The notes beneath the pieces are model-generated. The model saw only the letters and a list, made by a program, of their open reading frames with translations. It searched no databases and was not told the origin of the DNA. The translations under genes were made by a program, and so were the position numbers. Of a stretch of 64,000 bases of DNA, positions 29,154-37,836 are shown in pieces; positions within the stretch are counted from its first letter, which is position 1; each line of letters starts with the position of its first letter. This stretch comes from an uncultured Alsobacter sp. (lineage in GTDB: Bacteria; Pseudomonadota; Alphaproteobacteria; Rhizobiales; Beijerinckiaceae), in assembly GCF_945952055.1 (NCBI RefSeq), contig NZ_CAMFHB010000013.1, positions 1 through 64,000 on the forward strand, given 5' to 3'.

Positions 29154-29654
29154 ATGTCGTGGTTTCAGATGGGTACGTTGCGACGGATCTGGTCGTTCCG
29201 CTATCTCGTGGCGGACGACAGCCTACCCCAGCGAAAGCTCGCGGTGCGGACACTCAGGACCTTCGGCGCCAAGTTCGTGAGCGACGTCGGGTCCGGAGCG
29301 GACGTGTTGTCGGCCGTGCTCGAACGCTCGCCGGACGTCATCCTTCTCGACTGGTTCATGACCGACATGAACGGCGACGTCGTGTTCCGGTCTCTCTCGT
29401 CGATCGACCTGGCTCCCCGGCCAGCCATCATCGTCATGACCGCCTTGCCCACGGCAGCCATGGTGGCCATGGCGAGGGACCTCGGCGCGGTGACGGTGAT
29501 CCGCAAGCCGTTCGCACCCGACGTGCTGCTGCGCAGCATCGCCCGCGTGGCCGAGACGGTCCCCAGCGTCGAGGTCGAGGGCGCCCGTCACAAGCTCATG
29601 CCGACGGGCCAGGGGGACGGGGCGTTGCGTCCAATGCCGCCCGAATCGTCTTGA
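29154..29654 (+). CDS. Receiver-domain-only response regulator
   Basis: A 166-residue CheY-like protein. The receiver runs from FRYLVADDSLPQRKL (acidic pair D21, D22) through the phosphorylation site D66 in VILLDWFMTDMNG, T96 in IIVMTAL, and K118 in VIRKPF; all key residues are present. A 35-residue tail without a recognised output domain follows. No histidine kinase is adjacent, so the partner is unknown. The start is uncertain: ATG 29154 or 29169, neither with a clear ribosome-binding site. Its 3' end overlaps the uracil-DNA glycosylase gene on the other strand by 59 bp. Confidence 0.82.
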   Translation: MSWFQMGTLRRIWSFRYLVADDSLPQRKLAVRTLRTFGAKFVSDVGSGADVLSAVLERSPDVILLDWFMTDMNGDVVFRSLSSIDLAPRPAIIVMTALPTAAMVAMARDLGAVTVIRKPFAPDVLLRSIARVAETVPSVEVEGARHKLMPTGQGDGALRPMPPESS

Positions 29655-30402
29655 AGTCGCGCCAGGCGAGCCGCTTCTGCAGCGGCTGCCGCAGCAGGTA
29701 GGCCGGGTGGAGGGTTGCCAGGGCGCGGATCTCCCGCGTGCCGGTGGCGTAGGTCGTCCATCGGCCGCGGCTTTTCAGGATTCCGTCCTTCGTGGCCAAC
29801 AAGGCCTGCGCCGACGGACCTCCGAGGCACACCAGGATGTCGGGATCGGCGAGCTCGATCTGCCGCTCGATGAAGGGCTGGCACACGGCCGCCTCCTGCG
29901 GCGTGGGCGTGCGGTTTCCCGGCGGCCGCCACGGAATGATGTTGGCGATGTAGACTTGGTCCCGGTCGAGGCCGATGGCCGCCAGCATGCGGTCCAGCAG
30001 CTGCCCGCTTCGCCCCACGAAGGGCTTGCCGATCCGGTCCTCCTCGGCACCCGGGGCTTCCCCGACGAACATCACCCGCCCGGCGGGATTGCCGTCCGCG
30101 AAGACCAGCGACTTCGCCGTTCCGCGCAGGGCGCAGCCCTCGAAACGCTCCAGCAGCCCCCGCAAGGCGTCGAGATCCGGTGCGGAGCGCGCCAACTGGC
30201 GCGCCTCCTCGGTCGCGTCGCCCGGAGCGGCGACCGGGCGAGCGCCCGGCGAGGGCGTTACCCGCTCCTGGACGACGGGCCGGCGCGCCTCGGCCAGCCG
30301 ATCGCGCGGCGCCTCGTCCACCACGGCGTCGACGCCCATCTCCACGTACCAGCGGATGAGCTCTGCGGCAGATTGGCGGGGGTCGAAGGCGAGGTCGTCC
30401 AT
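29596..30402 (-). CDS. Uracil-DNA glycosylase, family-4-like, Fe-S ligands incomplete
   Basis: A 268-residue uracil-DNA glycosylase-superfamily protein that would excise uracil from DNA. Motif 1 is [28 protein letters not shown] (GEAPG from 114), and motif 2 is TLHPAYLLR near the C-terminus. [23 protein letters not shown] matches the family 4 middle region. Two of the four usual [4Fe-4S] cysteines appear replaced: FEGC where CxxC is expected (F87, C90), and W158 where KCRPP is normal. An extra N-terminal region (1-85) precedes the fold. A cluster-free variant is therefore likely. Divergent from the ETF-QO gene. Confidence 0.88.
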   Translation of the reverse strand: MDDLAFDPRQSAAELIRWYVEMGVDAVVDEAPRDRLAEARRPVVQERVTPSPGARPVAAPGDATEEARQLARSAPDLDALRGLLERFEGCALRGTAKSLVFADGNPAGRVMFVGEAPGAEEDRIGKPFVGRSGQLLDRMLAAIGLDRDQVYIANIIPWRPPGNRTPTPQEAAVCQPFIERQIELADPDILVCLGGPSAQALLATKDGILKSRGRWTTYATGTREIRALATLHPAYLLRQPLQKRLAWRDFKTIRAALDATPRPPGPSA

Positions 30403-30613
30403 GGCTCGTTTCTAGAGCATGCCGCGCCTCCAGGGAAACGCGGCGTGGTCTCACGCCCCGGCGGCGGCACGCTGTCTGCGAGAACATCGCGTCCCCCCTT
30501 TCACGGCCCGCGTCCGGAGCGTCGGGGACGCGAGGGGAATGGCCTGCGAGCCCTCGTGCAGTCCTCCGTCCGCTTTTGCGCGGCAACGGTCGAGCCGGTG
30601 GCAAAAGGACGGC

Positions 30614-30642
30614 TTGCAGGCTTTTCGCCCGTCCTCCATAGG
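30614..30642 (+). promoter_or_regulatory. Possible promoter of the ETF-QO gene
   Basis: TTGCAG (30614-30619), 17 bp, and CATAGG (30637-30642) give a plausible but imperfect sigma70-type promoter 32 bp upstream of the ETF-QO ATG. Nothing else stands out in the 271-bp intergenic region 30403-30673. Confidence 0.35.
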
Positions 30643-30673
30643 TGAACGCGAAGCAAAGCGGAGATGACCGGGA

Positions 30674-32353
30674 ATGGACCTGGCCGAAGCCCAGAGCACG
30701 CCCCGCGAGGGCATGGACTACGACATCGTCATCGTCGGAGCGGGCCCCGCGGGCCTTGCCGCCGCGATCCGCGTGAAACAGGTCAATCCGGATCTCTCGG
30801 TCGTCGTGGTCGAGAAGGGATCGGAGGTCGGGGCCCACATTCTTTCCGGGGCCGTCGTCGATCCGATCGGTCTCGACCGGCTTCTGCCCGATTGGCGCGA
30901 GGATGACACCGCGCCGCTGCGCACCCCCGTGACGGACGACCGCTTCTACGTCCTCGGGCCGGCGGGAGCCCTGCGGCTTCCCAACATGTTCATGCCGCGG
31001 CTGATGTCCAACCACGGCAACTACATCGTGTCGCTCGGCAACGTCGCGCGCTGGCTTGCGACTCGGGCCGAGGCGCTCGGCGTGGAGATCTACCCGGGCT
31101 TCGCGGCGGCCGAGGTGCTGTTCGGCGAGAGCGGCGAGGTCGTCGGCGTCGCGACCGGCGACATGGGCATCTCGAAGACGGGCGAGGTGAAGGACGGCTT
31201 CACGCGCGGCATGGAGCTGCGTGGCAAGTACGTGCTCTTCGCCGAGGGGGCCCGCGGGTCGCTGTCGAAGCAGCTGATCGCGAAATTCAACCTCGCCGAG
31301 GGGCGCGAGCCGCAGAAGTTCGGCATCGGCCTGAAGGAGCTGTGGCAAGTCGCGCCGGACAAGCACCAGCCGGGCCTCGTGCAGCACAGCTTCGGCTGGC
31401 CGCTCGACAACTCGACCGGCGGCGGATCCTTCCTCTACCATCTCGAGGACAATCTCGTCGCCGTCGGCTTCGTGGTCCACCTCAACTACCAGAACCCGAC
31501 CCTCTCGCCCTTCGACGAGTTCCAGCGCTTCAAGACCCATCCGCTGGTGCGCTCGACGTTCGAAGGCGGCAAGCGCATCAGCTATGGTGCCCGCGCCATC
31601 ACCGAGGGCGGCTGGCAGTCGGTGCCCAATCTGGCCTTCCCGGGCGGCGCGCTGATCGGGTGCTCGGCCGGCTTCGTCAACGTGCCCCGCATCAAGGGGT
31701 CGCACAACGCCATCCTCTCGGGGATGATGGCGGCGGAGCACGCCTGCGACGCGATCGCGCAGGGGCGCTCGAACGACGTGCTCGCGGGCTACGAGAAGAC
31801 CTGGCGGGATTCCGCCATCGGGCAGGATCTCAAGAAGGTCCGCAACGCCAAGCCGCTGTGGTCGCGCTACGGCACCGCAATTGGCGTGGCGCTCGGCGGC
31901 CTCGACATGTGGACCAACGAACTGTTCGGCTTCTCGCTGTTCGGGACGCTGGGCCATGGCAAGCCCGACCACGCGACGCTGAAGCCCATCGACCAGGTGA
32001 AGCCCATCGCCTATCCCAAGCCCGACGGCGTCGTGTCGTTCGACAAGCTGTCGTCGGTGTTCCTGTCGGCGACCAATCACGAGGAAGACCAGCCGGCCCA
32101 CCTGAAGCTGGCGGATCCCTCGATCCCGGTGGCCAGGAACCTGCCGGTCTATGGCGAGCCGGCGCGGCTCTACTGCCCGGCCGGCGTGTACGAAATCGTC
32201 TATGCCAATGCCGACGCGAAGACCGATCCCCGCTTCGTGATCAACGCGCAGAACTGCGTGCACTGCAAGACCTGCGACATCAAGGACCCCGCCCAGAACA
32301 TCACCTGGGTGACGCCCGAAGGGGGCGGCGGGCCCAACTATCCCAATATGTAG
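30674..32353 (+). CDS. Electron transfer flavoprotein:ubiquinone oxidoreductase
   Basis: Membrane-associated FAD/[4Fe-4S] enzyme that passes electrons from reduced ETF (from fatty acid, amino acid or dimethylglycine oxidation) to ubiquinone. The 559-residue protein has the FAD-binding YDIVIVGAGPAGLAAAI near its N-terminus, LSGAVVDP, the quinone-binding central region, and a C-terminal ferredoxin-like cluster site with cysteines in LYCPAGVYE and QNCVHCKTCDIKDP. It ends GGGGPNYPNM, the typical terminus. Length matches bacterial and mitochondrial orthologues. The TPR-protein gene follows at 155 bp. Confidence 0.97.
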   Translation: MDLAEAQSTPREGMDYDIVIVGAGPAGLAAAIRVKQVNPDLSVVVVEKGSEVGAHILSGAVVDPIGLDRLLPDWREDDTAPLRTPVTDDRFYVLGPAGALRLPNMFMPRLMSNHGNYIVSLGNVARWLATRAEALGVEIYPGFAAAEVLFGESGEVVGVATGDMGISKTGEVKDGFTRGMELRGKYVLFAEGARGSLSKQLIAKFNLAEGREPQKFGIGLKELWQVAPDKHQPGLVQHSFGWPLDNSTGGGSFLYHLEDNLVAVGFVVHLNYQNPTLSPFDEFQRFKTHPLVRSTFEGGKRISYGARAITEGGWQSVPNLAFPGGALIGCSAGFVNVPRIKGSHNAILSGMMAAEHACDAIAQGRSNDVLAGYEKTWRDSAIGQDLKKVRNAKPLWSRYGTAIGVALGGLDMWTNELFGFSLFGTLGHGKPDHATLKPIDQVKPIAYPKPDGVVSFDKLSSVFLSATNHEEDQPAHLKLADPSIPVARNLPVYGEPARLYCPAGVYEIVYANADAKTDPRFVINAQNCVHCKTCDIKDPAQNITWVTPEGGGGPNYPNM

Positions 32354-32507
32354 GCCTCGCGGCGCGATCGCGAGGAAACCAGGATCGGCGGGGAAAAGGG
32401 ACGAACTGTCGCTCGACCTTGCCCGCGCACCCCAAAAACGCCATGTTGCGGGGACGATTCAGCGATGACTAGGGCTGCGCCGCGCAGCCCGTCGGAGACA
32501 CCACGCC

Positions 32508-34295
32508 GTGGCCCATTGGACTTCGAAGTCGGGGCGCGCACGCGCCGCTTTCATCCGGACAGCCGCGACCGCGGCTCTGCTGGCGGCCGGCCTTTTGCCG
32601 GGGCCCGTCCAGGCGGCCGGGGAAGGCGCGACGCAGGCTTACACCGACACCATCGACGCCGGGTCGAGCCTGGCGGGCAACTACCTGTCCGCATGGGTCG
32701 CCGGTGCCTCGCGGGACACGAGCGCGGCCGCCTTCTTCTATCGCGAGGCGCTGCGCGACGATCCACGCAGCGCGGAATTGACCGAGCGGGCCTTCATCGC
32801 GCTGCTGGTCGAGGGGGCCTATCCCGAGGCGGTGAAGCTCGGCGAGCGCATCGTCGCCAAGCAGCCGGCCAACGTTCCCGCGCAGCTCGTTCTGGCGGTC
32901 CGCGATTTCAAGGCCAAGCAGTACGCGAAGTCCCGGCAGCGCTTCGCCCGCGGCGGCAAGAACCGGGCGGACGACCTCACCGGCACCCTGCTGAGCGCGT
33001 GGTCCTATCTCGGGGCCGGGAACGCCAAGAAGGCCATCGAGACGATCGACGCGATGAAGGGTGGCGAGGGGCTCGGCGTTTTCCGCGACTACCATGCCGG
33101 CCTGATCGCCGACGTCGCCGGCAACGTTCCGGAGGCCGAGAAGCGCCTGAAGGCCGCCTACGACGCGGAGAGCCGGACCCTGCGCATGGTCGACGTCTAC
33201 GGCCGCTTCCTCGCGCGCCGCGGCAAGATCGACGAGGCCAAGAAGGTCTACGCGGCGTTCGACAAGCTGCTGCCGCGCCATCCGATCGTGGTGGACGCGA
33301 TGGCGAAGCTCGACGCCGGTAAGCCGCTCGACAGCGCCGTTCCGACCGTCGCGGCCGGCGCCGCCGAAGTGCTTTACGGGCTGGGCGCCGCGGGCAACCG
33401 GCAGGGCGACGAACTGGCCGGCATGATCTACCTGCGGCTGGCGCTGTGGCTCGACAACTCGAACGTTCTGACGACCATCACGCTGGCCGACATCTACGAC
33501 CGCCTGAAGCAGCTCGAGCGGGCCAACGACACCTACGAGATGGTGCCCGCGACCTCGCCGATGCGGCGCAGCTCCGACATCCAGATCGCGCTCAATCTCG
33601 AGCAGCTCGAGCGTCGCCCCGAGGCGGTGGAGCACCTGCAGAGGATCCTGACGACCTCGCCGAAGGACTTCGACACGCTGAGCGCGCTCGGCAACGTCTA
33701 TCGGTCGCGCAAGGACTTCGAGAAGGCGGTTGACGCCTACACCCGCGCCATCGGCACGCTCGACAAGGTCGAGCAGGGGCACTGGTCGGTGTTCTACTTC
33801 CGCGGCATCGCCTATGAGCGCACCAAGCAGTGGCCGAAGGCGGAGGCCGACTTCCGCAAGGCGCTGGAGCTCTATCCGGACCAGCCGCTGGTGCTGAACT
33901 ATCTCGGCTATTCGTGGGCCGACCAGCACATGAACATCGACGAGGCGTTCAAGATGCTGAAGCGCGCCGTCGAGCAGCGCCCGACGGACGGCTACATCGT
34001 CGACAGCCTCGGCTGGGCCTACTACCGGCTGGGCCGCTACGACGAAGCCCTGCGCTTCCTCGAGAAGGCCGTGGAACTGAAGCCCGCCGATCCGGTCATC
34101 AACGACCACCTCGGCGACGTGTACTGGAAGGTCGGCCGTCGCCTCGAGGCGACGTTCCAGTGGAACCACGCGCGCGACCTGAAGCCGGAGCCCGAGGATC
34201 TTCCCAAGATCCTGGAGAAGATCGAGAAGGGCCTCCCGGACGATCCGAAGCCGGCCGCGGCCGAAGCCGAGCCCAACAAGGCCAGCGGCGGCTGA
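32508..34295 (+). CDS. Exported tetratricopeptide-repeat protein
   Basis: A 595-residue protein with a signal peptide (hydrophobic core [18 protein letters not shown], cleavage near residue 37). About ten TPR-like helical pairs follow; clear examples are [56 protein letters not shown], and [26 protein letters not shown]. The Pro/Ala/Glu-rich tail is low complexity. Such proteins lie between ETF-QO and ispE in other Hyphomicrobiales and resemble envelope-assembly TPR scaffolds, but no partner can be named. The start is GTG with a GGAG about 10 bp upstream. Confidence 0.88.
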   Translation: MAHWTSKSGRARAAFIRTAATAALLAAGLLPGPVQAAGEGATQAYTDTIDAGSSLAGNYLSAWVAGASRDTSAAAFFYREALRDDPRSAELTERAFIALLVEGAYPEAVKLGERIVAKQPANVPAQLVLAVRDFKAKQYAKSRQRFARGGKNRADDLTGTLLSAWSYLGAGNAKKAIETIDAMKGGEGLGVFRDYHAGLIADVAGNVPEAEKRLKAAYDAESRTLRMVDVYGRFLARRGKIDEAKKVYAAFDKLLPRHPIVVDAMAKLDAGKPLDSAVPTVAAGAAEVLYGLGAAGNRQGDELAGMIYLRLALWLDNSNVLTTITLADIYDRLKQLERANDTYEMVPATSPMRRSSDIQIALNLEQLERRPEAVEHLQRILTTSPKDFDTLSALGNVYRSRKDFEKAVDAYTRAIGTLDKVEQGHWSVFYFRGIAYERTKQWPKAEADFRKALELYPDQPLVLNYLGYSWADQHMNIDEAFKMLKRAVEQRPTDGYIVDSLGWAYYRLGRYDEALRFLEKAVELKPADPVINDHLGDVYWKVGRRLEATFQWNHARDLKPEPEDLPKILEKIEKGLPDDPKPAAAEAEPNKASGG

Positions 34296-34306
34296 CGCCA
34301 GACGAC

Positions 34307-35167
34307 GTGGCCGGCCCCGTGCTCGCCGAACGTGCCCCGGCCAAGGTGAACCTGACGCTCCACGTGCGGGGGCGTCGCGAGGACGGTTATCACGACCTCT
34401 TCAGCCTCGTGGCCTTTGCCGGCGCCGGCGACAGGCTGGAGCTGGTGCCGGGCCCCGACCTGTCCATTGCCGTCGAGGGGCCCACCGCAGTGTCGGCGGG
34501 GCCGGACGACGAGAACCTCGTCATCAAGGCGGCGCGGCTCCTGGCGCGCGAGGTGGCGGGGCTGCGCCTCGGTGCGTTCCGGCTTCTCAAGCGCCTTCCG
34601 GTGGCCGCTGGCCTGGGCGGAGGATCCTCCGACGCGGCCGCGGCCCTGCGGCTGCTCGCCCGGCTGAACGGGCTCGCCCCGGACGACCCGCGCCTGTCCT
34701 CTGCGGCACGAGCCACCGGCTCGGACGTGCCGGTGTGCCTCGATCCGGTGGCCCGCATCATGGCGGGAGCCGGCGAGCGGGTCGGACCGCCCCTGGGGCT
34801 CGCTCCCCGGTTCGCGGTGCTCGTCAACCCGCGCCGTCCGGTGCCCACGCCGTCCGTGTTCGCGCAACTCGGGCTGGCCAAGGGGGCGGCCAATCCGGCC
34901 GACCGTGGCGAGGGGGCCGACGACCCGGCGGACCTCATCCTCAAGGGGCGCAACGACCTGCAGGCGCCGGCGCTGTTCGTGCAGCCCGTGATCGGGGAGG
35001 TCTTGTGGACGCTCGCGGTGACGCCCCAGGCCACCATCGTCCGCATGTCCGGTTCCGGCGCGACCTGCTTCGCGCTCTATCCGGATTGCCACGCCGCCGC
35101 CCGCGCCGCGCGCCAGGTCCGGCTGCGCCGGCCGGAGTGGTGGGTGGTGCCGACGGTGCTGCGCTAG
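34307..35167 (+). CDS. ispE: 4-diphosphocytidyl-2-C-methyl-D-erythritol kinase
   Basis: Fourth enzyme of the non-mevalonate (MEP) isoprenoid pathway, phosphorylating CDP-methylerythritol with ATP. The 286-residue GHMP kinase has [28 protein letters not shown], the ATP-binding glycine-rich loop [21 protein letters not shown], and a C-terminal [12 protein letters not shown]. The GTG at 34307 is chosen, 11 bp after the TPR stop; a GTG at 34319 is equally possible. Its product chain feeds the polyprenyl synthase encoded at 37837. Confidence 0.95.
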   Translation: MAGPVLAERAPAKVNLTLHVRGRREDGYHDLFSLVAFAGAGDRLELVPGPDLSIAVEGPTAVSAGPDDENLVIKAARLLAREVAGLRLGAFRLLKRLPVAAGLGGGSSDAAAALRLLARLNGLAPDDPRLSSAARATGSDVPVCLDPVARIMAGAGERVGPPLGLAPRFAVLVNPRRPVPTPSVFAQLGLAKGAANPADRGEGADDPADLILKGRNDLQAPALFVQPVIGEVLWTLAVTPQATIVRMSGSGATCFALYPDCHAAARAARQVRLRRPEWWVVPTVLR

Positions 35168-35210
35168 GCCGGTCCAACGTGCACCTGCCTCTCCGCATCC
35201 GGGTCGGGCG

Positions 35211-36236
35211 TCATGGCTCCTTTGCCAGCCGCTCGATCTCCGCCCTGCGTTCCGCCGTGTCGGGGTGGCTCGACCAGAGGCTCGAATCGTCCTGCTTGCC
35301 GAGGCGGCCCAGGATCCTCGCCAGGGCGAGGGGATCCCGTCCGGCGGCCTTCATCGCGGCGACCCCGTAGCGGTCGGCTTCGCGTTCGAAGTCCCGGGAG
35401 TAGGAGAGCATCTGCAGCGCTCCGGCCTGGGTCGCGACGGTGTCGGCGAGATGGCCGGGATCCCCGCCGATCATGCCCATCACCACGTAGATGCCCAGGG
35501 CCGCATAGAGCTGGCGCAGGCCATGGCGGGCCTGCACGTGACCCGCCTCGTGGGCCAGGACGCCCAGGATCTCGTCGTCGGTGCTCGCCAGCGTCAGGAG
35601 GCCGTCGGTGACCAGCACCGTGCCGCCGGGAAGGGCGAAGGCGTTCGCCCCGATGGAGGGCGCGCTGGCGAAAAGCAGCCGGGGCGGCGGCCCCTGGTAG
35701 CCCGCCTTGTCCAGCATGTCCGCGAAGGCCGATCGCAGCTGGTCCTGCCGGGCCTGGGACACGGTGGTCGGCTGCAGGATGGAGCGCTCGAACGTTTCCC
35801 GGCTGGCGGCGTCGATGGCTGTCACCACCGCCGCGGGCGTCACTGCGGCGAGGCCCCGCGCCGCTGCGGGCACGCCCCAGACGTAGAGGGCGGCCGCCGT
35901 CAGCACCAGGCCAACGGTCGCGGCCGCCACCGCCATCCAGTTGCGCTCCACGCGGTTGAGCACCGCCTCATGCGCGCCGGAGACATGGCCGAGGACGGCG
36001 AGGTCGGCGTCCCAGGGAACCTCGAAGGCGCTGCCGTCGGAAAAGCGGATCTGGACCGGGATGCGCCCGACCCGCTCGCTCACCTCGGCGATGGTGGGCG
36101 CGGCCCGGCGTTCGCCGTCGCCGAGATCGACGATCAGCGTGCCGGCCTCGCGCCGCAGCACCGCGTTGCGGACCGTCGTGGCTCCCTGGGCGAAGAAGCG
36201 CCCCCGCAGGCCCTGGCTCTGGCCGGGATCAGACAC
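35211..36236 (-). CDS. M48-family metallopeptidase, membrane-anchored
   Basis: A 341-residue zinc peptidase. The N-terminal 95 residues form a small beta-rich domain (RNAVLRREAGTLIVDLGDGERRA), followed by one transmembrane helix (about 100-120) and an M48 catalytic domain. The zinc site is HEAGH (H229, E230, H233) in VLAHEAGHVQARHGL, with the third ligand in RDFEREADRYGV. It resembles the periplasmic/Oma1-HtpX-like M48C group implicated in envelope quality control. It overlaps the upstream DUF898 gene by 8 bp, so the two are translationally coupled. Convergent with ispE. Confidence 0.92.
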   Translation of the reverse strand: MSDPGQSQGLRGRFFAQGATTVRNAVLRREAGTLIVDLGDGERRAAPTIAEVSERVGRIPVQIRFSDGSAFEVPWDADLAVLGHVSGAHEAVLNRVERNWMAVAAATVGLVLTAAALYVWGVPAAARGLAAVTPAAVVTAIDAASRETFERSILQPTTVSQARQDQLRSAFADMLDKAGYQGPPPRLLFASAPSIGANAFALPGGTVLVTDGLLTLASTDDEILGVLAHEAGHVQARHGLRQLYAALGIYVVMGMIGGDPGHLADTVATQAGALQMLSYSRDFEREADRYGVAAMKAAGRDPLALARILGRLGKQDDSSLWSSHPDTAERRAEIERLAKEP

Positions 36237-37377
36237 CGAGGTCGATCCCTCCGACGTCCACGTATTCCGAGGCGACGACCGAGCCCTGCGTGGCCGCCGC
36301 CGCGACGATCCCGTCGAGCGAGCCCTGCACGACCAGTGCCGAGGACGCCATCGTGTACCGGTAGGACCGGATGGCGGCCCAGGGGCGCATGAGGCCGATG
36401 GTGAGGATGGTCACGACGGTGTTCGACACGGCGATCCAGGCCATCTTGGCCCGGTTCAGGCGAGAGACGAGCTGGTGGCCGGGTTCGAGCCGCGTGGCGC
36501 CGAACAGAACGTTCCTGACGCCGGCCCGGTAGAACACCGCCGAGACGATGAAGGAGACGTAGATCGCAAAGGGCACGACCGCGACCATCTCGCGTCCATC
36601 GACGGATTTCCCGGCGGTCGCCACCATGATCAGCCCGATCAGCACGGCGAACGCGACCGAGCAGCCGAGCAGGAACAGGACGCTCAGTCCGAGATTGCCG
36701 TAGAGCGGGCCGACCTTCATGTCCGTGCGGAAAGCCGCCACGCCGAAGCGGAGCCGGTTTCCGACATAGCTGCCGGACAGCTTCGAGAAGAACGGCAGCA
36801 GCAGGCCCAGCGACAGAAGGATCAGGACGGGGAAGACGGCGTAGATGAAGAAGGCGGACCAGTAATTGCCCTGGAACGAGAACCGCACGTTGCGGTAGCT
36901 CGTCATCCGGGCATTGAACGCCAGCGAGCTGTTGATGGCCCAGGGCAGGGCGAAGACATAGGCGACGAGCAGGACGGAGAAGAACGGCGAGATGGCCACC
37001 AGCGCCTGGTAGAGGATCAACGCGCCGACGACCAGGACCCGCCCCTTGAGGATCTGCATCGGCTGGGCGTGGTAGTCAAAGGTGTGCCCGTCCAGCTCCG
37101 TGTTGCCGTAGAAGTAGCGCAGCCGCCTGACCTTGGCCCAGGCCGAGTAGATGCCGATCGTGACGATCGACAGCAGCACGTTGACGATCCAGATGCCGAA
37201 ATACTCGGAGGCCTGCCCGCGGAACTGCGGCGTGACCTCGCGCGGCACCAGGGAGCGGATCGGGGCAGGGGCGGCCGGTGCTCCCGGCGCATCGGCGACG
37301 AACTGGCCGCAGGAGGGGCAGAACCGCACCTGGTCGGGCAGCTTGGTGCCGCAGGCGGAGCAAAAGGAGGGGGTCAT
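36229..37377 (-). CDS. YjgN/DUF898 membrane protein with N-terminal zinc ribbon
   Basis: A 382-residue protein. Residues 1-25 form a zinc ribbon (C6, C9, C20, C23: CSACG and CPSCG). A YjgN-like integral-membrane region follows, with about eight helices and the repeated family signature (IYSAWAKVRRLRYFYGNTELDG near the start; MRPWAAIRSYRYTMASSALVVQG near the end), an apparent internal duplication. Function unknown. It is coupled to an M48 peptidase by an 8-bp overlap, suggesting a substrate/regulator and protease pair. The frame is open to 37467, but the ATG at 37377 places the ribbon at the N-terminus. Confidence 0.88.
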   Translation of the reverse strand: MTPSFCSACGTKLPDQVRFCPSCGQFVADAPGAPAAPAPIRSLVPREVTPQFRGQASEYFGIWIVNVLLSIVTIGIYSAWAKVRRLRYFYGNTELDGHTFDYHAQPMQILKGRVLVVGALILYQALVAISPFFSVLLVAYVFALPWAINSSLAFNARMTSYRNVRFSFQGNYWSAFFIYAVFPVLILLSLGLLLPFFSKLSGSYVGNRLRFGVAAFRTDMKVGPLYGNLGLSVLFLLGCSVAFAVLIGLIMVATAGKSVDGREMVAVVPFAIYVSFIVSAVFYRAGVRNVLFGATRLEPGHQLVSRLNRAKMAWIAVSNTVVTILTIGLMRPWAAIRSYRYTMASSALVVQGSLDGIVAAAATQGSVVASEYVDVGGIDLGV

Positions 37378-37429
37378 CGCGCACGCAGTCGAATGGATCG
37401 TCGAATAATCTCCATATCGTGCATGCGAA

Positions 37430-37460
37430 ATGTCGCCCGACAAGGACCGTCGGGCGACAT
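37430..37460. repeat. Perfect 12-bp stem hairpin upstream of the DUF898 gene
   Basis: A perfect inverted repeat, 37430-37441 with 37449-37460, 7-nt loop. It lies between the 65-residue zinc-finger gene and the DUF898 gene, both minus strand. On the minus strand it is followed by TTTCGC, a weak tail. It may terminate transcription from the polyprenyl synthase/zinc-finger unit or be an operator of the DUF898-M48 pair. Confidence 0.5.
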
Positions 37461-37571
37461 GCTTCACAGTCCGTGAGCAGAGCGAGGGCGCAGGAGCCGC
37501 GGTTCGACGCCGCTAGACCATGCTCGTCCGTGCTTGGTCTTGAGCGGCAGGGTCCGCGGCTTCGGCCGGCC

Positions 37572-37769
37572 TTAAGCGCCGCCGATCTCGCTCAGCACCA
37601 CGCCGGTGCCGTTGCAGTCCTCGCACATCGATCCGTCCGGCATGCGGCCCTTGCCGGCACAGTGCCGGCAGGTGTTCTCGCCCGCGCCGGGCGTTCCGGC
37701 TGGGGCTTCGTCGCCGGGTCTTGGGCTCTGTGAGGGAACGTATCCTTCGTTTCCCGGGTCGCCGCTCAT
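37572..37769 (-). CDS. Small DnaJ-type zinc-finger protein (65 residues)
   Basis: A 65-residue protein with a disordered Pro/Gly/Ser-rich N-terminal half and a C-terminal pair of CxxCxGxG-type elements: CRHCAGKGRM and CEDCNGTGVV, residues 34-57. This is half of the cysteine-rich zinc-binding region of DnaJ (one zinc), with no J domain. Small proteins of this type are often annotated as hypothetical or molecular chaperone-like. It lies 67 bp downstream of the polyprenyl synthase gene, probably co-transcribed. Function unknown; a zinc-dependent protein-binding role is inference only. Confidence 0.75.
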   Translation of the reverse strand: MSGDPGNEGYVPSQSPRPGDEAPAGTPGAGENTCRHCAGKGRMPDGSMCEDCNGTGVVLSEIGGA

Positions 37770-37836
37770 CGCTGCTTCCTCCGCGCTGGGTCCGGTCGTA
37801 GAACGCCGGCCGCGCGGAGGAGTTCTCGCGGGCGGG

